Shown here in pieces: positions 5,060-7,870 of a stretch of 7,870 bases of DNA. Under the pieces are notes generated by a model that searched no databases, had not been told where the DNA came from, and saw only the letters and a program-made list of their open reading frames with translations. The DNA comes from Pseudomonadota bacterium. GTDB lineage: Bacteria; Pseudomonadota; Alphaproteobacteria; Azospirillales; Azospirillaceae. The position numbers and the translations under genes are program-made. Each line of letters starts with the position of its first letter. The first letter of the stretch is position 1. Where the stretch lies: positions 1 through 7,870 of the forward strand of contig JAEYOB010000662.1 in the NCBI GenBank assembly GCA_023412175.1, in the 5' to 3' direction.

Positions 5060-6724
5060 ATGCCTTCTCCCGCCAGCCCTCCGACCGGAGCGCCGGTCCC
5101 CGCCATCCGGGCCGGCCGGGAGATGATTGTGCTGTCGGCCGCCTTCCTGGCGGTCTATCTGCCCATCGACTGGCTGACGTTCATCCATCCGCGCCCCAGC
5201 CTGAACATCACGCCGTGGAATCCGCCGGCCGGGCTGTACATGGCCATGCTGCTGTGGACGGGGATGCGCGGCGCGCCCATGGTCTTCGTCACGCTGGTGT
5301 TGGCCGACCTCGTGGTGCGCGGGCATCCGGCCTCGATTGCCTCGCTGCTGCTCTCCAACCTCCTGATCGTTGCCGGGTATGCGGCCGCCGCTCATGCCCT
5401 GCGCTGCCGCGTGGGCATCGATCTGGCCCTGAACCGCGTGCGCGACGTGGGATGGCTGGTGGGCATCACCTTCCTGAGCGCCGCCGCCGTCGCCCCGGCC
5501 TTCGTCGGCGTTTTCGTCCTCGACGGCGCCATCGCCGCGGCCGACCTGCCGATGCTGGCCTTCCAGTACTGGTTGGGCGACGCCATCGCCATTTCCGTCG
5601 TGACGCCCTTCCTGCTTCTTCTGTACCGGCCCGGCAGGACGCCGGCCTGGTGCCTGCCGAAGGTCCCCTCGATGGCCCAGACGGCGGCCATCGCGGTGGC
5701 GCTGGCGGTGGTCTTCCTGCCCGTCGGCAACGGCCAGTTCAACCTGTTCTACGTGCTGTTCCTTCCGCTGGTCTGGGTGGCCGTCAGCCACGGCCTGCCC
5801 GGAGCGGTGCTGGCCGCCTTGGCCATCCAGGGCGGCCTGATCGCCGGCTTGCAGTTCATCGGATTCCCGCTGGATGCGGTCATCTACCAGCAGACGCTGA
5901 TGCTGGCACTGGCCATCACCGCCCTGTTCCTGGGCGCCCTGGTCAGCGAGCGGCAGCAGATCGAGATCCGGCTGCGCGAGCACGAAGCCGAGCTTGCCCA
6001 CATCGCCCGCCTGACGGTGACCGGCGAGATGGCCTCCGCCCTGGCCCATGAACTGAACCAGCCGCTGCTGGCATCCATCAGCTACGCGCGGGCCGCCCAG
6101 CGCGTCCTGGAGAGCAACGACACGCCGCCGCGTGCGCAGGATCTGATCGACAAGGCGGTGGCCCAGGCGGAGCGGGCCGGCGAGGTCATCCGCGGCCTCC
6201 GCACCTTCCTGCGCAAGGGCTCACCCCATCCTGTGCCGGAGCCGGTCGCCGACATCGTGCGCGAGACCTTGGCCCTGGCGCGGGCCGACGCGTCCTACAA
6301 CCGGGTCAATCTGCGCGTGGATATGGCGGAGCCCCTGCCCGACGTGCTTGCCGACCGCATCCAGATCGAGCAGGTGCTCCTCAATCTGGTGCACAACAGC
6401 ATCGAAGCCATCGTCGCGGCGGACTGCCCGGTTCGCGAGGTCATCGTGCGGGTGCGTGCCACGCCGTCCGAAGGCGTGACCTTTGTCATCGAGGACTCCG
6501 GGCCCGGCGTGCCCGCCGAGATGATCGACCGCCTGTATTCCCCCTTCGCCACCACCAAGCCGGCCGGAATGGGGCTGGGCCTGCCGATCTGCCGGTCGAC
6601 CGTCGAGGCGCACGGCGGCAGGTTGTGGCTGGCCTCCACGTCCGAACATGGGGCTGCGTTCCACATGTTCCTGCCCGCAGCGCGCCCGGATGCCACGCCG
6701 TCCGGATCCGGAGCCGTCCCATGA
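5060..6724 (+). CDS. MASE1-domain sensor histidine kinase
   Basis: The 554-residue inner-membrane kinase has a MASE1-like multi-spanning sensor at about residues 22-285 (WNPPAGLYMAMLLWTGMRG, then several hydrophobic helices). A short coiled linker follows (SERQQIEIRLREHEAELAHIARL). The HisKA dimerisation domain has H330 in ALAHELNQPL. The HATPase domain has N446 (NLVHNSIEAI), D479 (EDSGPGV) and GMGLGL at 503-508. The GEMASALAHELNQPL style is that of the FixL/DctB/TtrS kinase group. No PAS, GAF or heme site is seen, so the signal is probably read in or near the membrane; the ligand is unknown. The ATG at 5060 is the best start: it precedes the first membrane segment, though its ribosome site (GAAAG) is weak. 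It overlaps the response regulator by ATGA, so the two form a translationally coupled pair. Confidence 0.88.
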   Translation: MPSPASPPTGAPVPAIRAGREMIVLSAAFLAVYLPIDWLTFIHPRPSLNITPWNPPAGLYMAMLLWTGMRGAPMVFVTLVLADLVVRGHPASIASLLLSNLLIVAGYAAAAHALRCRVGIDLALNRVRDVGWLVGITFLSAAAVAPAFVGVFVLDGAIAAADLPMLAFQYWLGDAIAISVVTPFLLLLYRPGRTPAWCLPKVPSMAQTAAIAVALAVVFLPVGNGQFNLFYVLFLPLVWVAVSHGLPGAVLAALAIQGGLIAGLQFIGFPLDAVIYQQTLMLALAITALFLGALVSERQQIEIRLREHEAELAHIARLTVTGEMASALAHELNQPLLASISYARAAQRVLESNDTPPRAQDLIDKAVAQAERAGEVIRGLRTFLRKGSPHPVPEPVADIVRETLALARADASYNRVNLRVDMAEPLPDVLADRIQIEQVLLNLVHNSIEAIVAADCPVREVIVRVRATPSEGVTFVIEDSGPGVPAEMIDRLYSPFATTKPAGMGLGLPICRSTVEAHGGRLWLASTSEHGAAFHMFLPAARPDATPSGSGAVP

Positions 6725-7347
6725 GCGAAGCCGCCGATCCTGCCGGTCCGGAACTTACCGTCTTCATCATCGATGACGATGAGGCGGTGCGTGACTCGCT
6801 GGCCGCCCTGGTCGAGGTGGCCGGGCTGAACGTGCGCACGTTCGACAACGCGCTGGCGTTCCTGCATCGCTACAGTCCGGAGCAGCCGGGCTGCGTGGTG
6901 GCCGACCTGCGCATGCCGTTCATGGATGGCCTGGAGCTTCAAGAGGAGTTGTCCCGGCGCGGCTGCGGGCTTCCCGTCATCATCATCACCGCCCATGGCG
7001 AAGTCAGTTCCGCCGTCACGGCGTTGCGGGCCGGGGCCGTCGATTTCCTGGAAAAGCCGTTCGACGACGGGGTCTTCCTGCGCCGCGTTCACGAGGCGTT
7101 GCAGCGCGACGCCCGGCAACGCCGTGACCGTACCGCCGCGGCGTCCGCCCTGGCGAAGCTGTCCCTGCTCAGCGCCCGCGAGAATGAGGTCGCCAGGCTG
7201 ATGGTCGAAGGGTGCGCCAACAAGGCCATCGCGAACCATCTCGGGATCGGTGTCCGCACGGTCGAAACCCACCGGGCGAACATCCTGGCCAAGCTCGGCA
7301 TCCGCACGGTTCCGGAACTCATGCGGCTCTGGATGCATAGGCCGTGA
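6721..7347 (+). CDS. FixJ/NarL-type response regulator, partner of the MASE1 kinase
   Basis: The 208-residue product has a receiver domain at about residues 12-125, with acidic residues D18-D20, phosphoacceptor D62 (VADLRMPFMDG), T90 (IIITAHGE) and K112 (LEKPF). A LuxR-type helix-turn-helix follows at about 145-205 (LSARENEVARLMVEGCANKAIANHLGIGVRTVETHRANILAKLGI). The layout and the AHGE and EKPF motifs are those of FixJ-family activators. On phosphorylation by the kinase it should dimerise and bind promoter DNA. Its ATG (6721) overlaps the kinase stop codon (TGA 6722-6724); an in-frame upstream ATG at 6625 lies inside the kinase gene and is rejected. Possible targets are the flanking glutamate dehydrogenase and citryl-CoA lyase-like genes, but no binding site was recognised. 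Confidence 0.92.
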   Translation: MSEAADPAGPELTVFIIDDDEAVRDSLAALVEVAGLNVRTFDNALAFLHRYSPEQPGCVVADLRMPFMDGLELQEELSRRGCGLPVIIITAHGEVSSAVTALRAGAVDFLEKPFDDGVFLRRVHEALQRDARQRRDRTAAASALAKLSLLSARENEVARLMVEGCANKAIANHLGIGVRTVETHRANILAKLGIRTVPELMRLWMHRP

Positions 7348-7579
7348 GTTCCTTGTGAACCACGGGCCTTCCCGGCCGACCACGATCATCCGGACCCGTC
7401 CGTTCCCGTAGCGGCTGGTGCGAACGGTGTTCGGCGCGAGCCACGCTGGTATTCCGGCGAAACGCTTGCTCCGTCCGCAAAGCTGATATTACGCTTACAT
7501 AACAAATTGACGGACTGGGCCCGCCCCCGGCGCCGGCCACACAACGCCGCCTTCAAGAACCGACTGGAGCCCCGACGGA
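7348..7579. other. intergenic region before the citryl-CoA lyase-like gene
   Basis: No coding frame here is convincing. CCGTTC (7400-7405) pairs with GAACGG (7422-7427) around a 16-nt loop, a weak terminator candidate for the two-component operon. An AT-rich patch at 7484-7508 (around GATATTACG and TTACATAAC) stands out from the GC-rich surroundings and probably holds the promoter of the next gene. I found no well-spaced -35/-10 pair in it. Confidence 0.35.
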
Positions 7580-7870
7580 ATGTCCAAGCCCGAAACGCCG
7601 CCCGTCACCTACATCGCCACCCACACCGACGACGCCATCTACGTTCGCGACGCCAGCCTGGTCGACGACCTGATCGGCAAGGTCTCCTTCACCGACATGA
7701 TCCTCTTCCACCTGATGGGGCGGATGCCGACGCGGGCCGAGAGCGTGATCCTCGACGCCGTGCTGGTCACCCTGATGGAGCATGGCTTCACCCCCAGCGT
7801 CATCGCCACCCGCATGGTGGCGATGTCCTCGCCCGAGGCGCTGCAGGCGGCGGTGGCGGGCGGCCTGTTG
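7580..7870 (+). CDS. citryl-CoA lyase / citrate-synthase-family protein, N-terminal part (runs off right edge)
   Basis: The first 97 codons are present, from the ATG at 7580 to the window end. The residues DDLIGKVSFTDMILFHLMGRMPTRAESVILDAVLVTLMEHGFTPSVIATRMVAMSSPEALQAAVAGGLL resemble the N-terminal helices of short citrate-synthase-fold proteins annotated as citryl-CoA lyases. These proteins cleave citryl-CoA or related hydroxyacyl-CoA thioesters to acetyl-CoA and an oxo acid. The catalytic His/Asp region lies outside the window, so activity cannot be judged. A GGAG sequence about 10 nt upstream may be the ribosome site. A noncatalytic or alternative CoA-ester role cannot be excluded. Confidence 0.7.
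   Translation, partial: MSKPETPPVTYIATHTDDAIYVRDASLVDDLIGKVSFTDMILFHLMGRMPTRAESVILDAVLVTLMEHGFTPSVIATRMVAMSSPEALQAAVAGGLL

Noticed and set aside
4867..6051. Long plus-strand and minus-strand frames (about 394 codons each) over the kinase gene
   Set aside because: They are low-complexity Arg/Pro/Gly or Gln/Gly/His-rich frames overlapping clear MASE1 and HisKA sequence in another frame.
7319..7540. Minus-strand 73-codon frame after the response regulator
   Set aside because: It has no ribosome site or motif, is Arg-rich, and overlaps the likely promoter patch of the next gene.

Overview
This is a GC-rich window with proteobacterial gene content: tandem Rnk-type RNA polymerase-binding proteins, a RocG/GdhA-type glutamate dehydrogenase, a MASE1 histidine kinase with a FixJ-type regulator, and the start of a citryl-CoA lyase/citrate-synthase-family gene. 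The mix and codon use resemble an alphaproteobacterium of the Rhodospirillales/Azospirillum kind. That placement is inference from family resemblance, not from a marker gene.

Layout. Positions 1-230 (minus) hold the first 76 codons of a class I SAM-dependent methyltransferase that runs off the left edge. A divergent control region (231-456) separates it from a large BTAD (SARP-like) - TolB-like - TPR transcriptional regulator (457-2448, plus). This region carries three CGTCAAA heptamers in helical phase and nested CCTCTG inverted repeats. The regulator ends convergently, 52 bp away, with a two-gene minus-strand operon of Rnk paralogues (3440-2988, then 2938-2501).

A second divergent control region (3441-3677) lies between the rnk-like operon and the glutamate dehydrogenase gene. 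It is AT-rich and unusually organised: two copies of the perfect palindrome TCCGTA-N4-TACGGA lie 76 bp apart, and between them sit a near-consensus FNR/FixK-type box and an overlapping perfect match to the IHF consensus. The dehydrogenase gene (3678-4937) keeps every active-site residue. It is broken by one in-frame TAG (4755-4757) at a position that is normally tyrosine, and the conserved C-terminal 59 codons continue in frame after it. A strong hairpin terminator follows (4954-4980).

A two-component system comes next: a MASE1 membrane-sensor kinase (5060-6724) and a FixJ-family response regulator (6721-7347), overlapping by ATGA. A 232-bp spacer then leads to the 5' end of a citryl-CoA lyase-like gene (7580 to the right edge).

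How the parts may work together (inference): the BTAD regulator may control itself and the divergent methyltransferase through the heptamers. The Rnk operon and glutamate dehydrogenase look co-regulated from one looped control region that could respond to oxygen or redox. The kinase/regulator pair has no obvious local target except the flanking metabolic genes. I saw no mobile element, CRISPR array, tRNA or rRNA.
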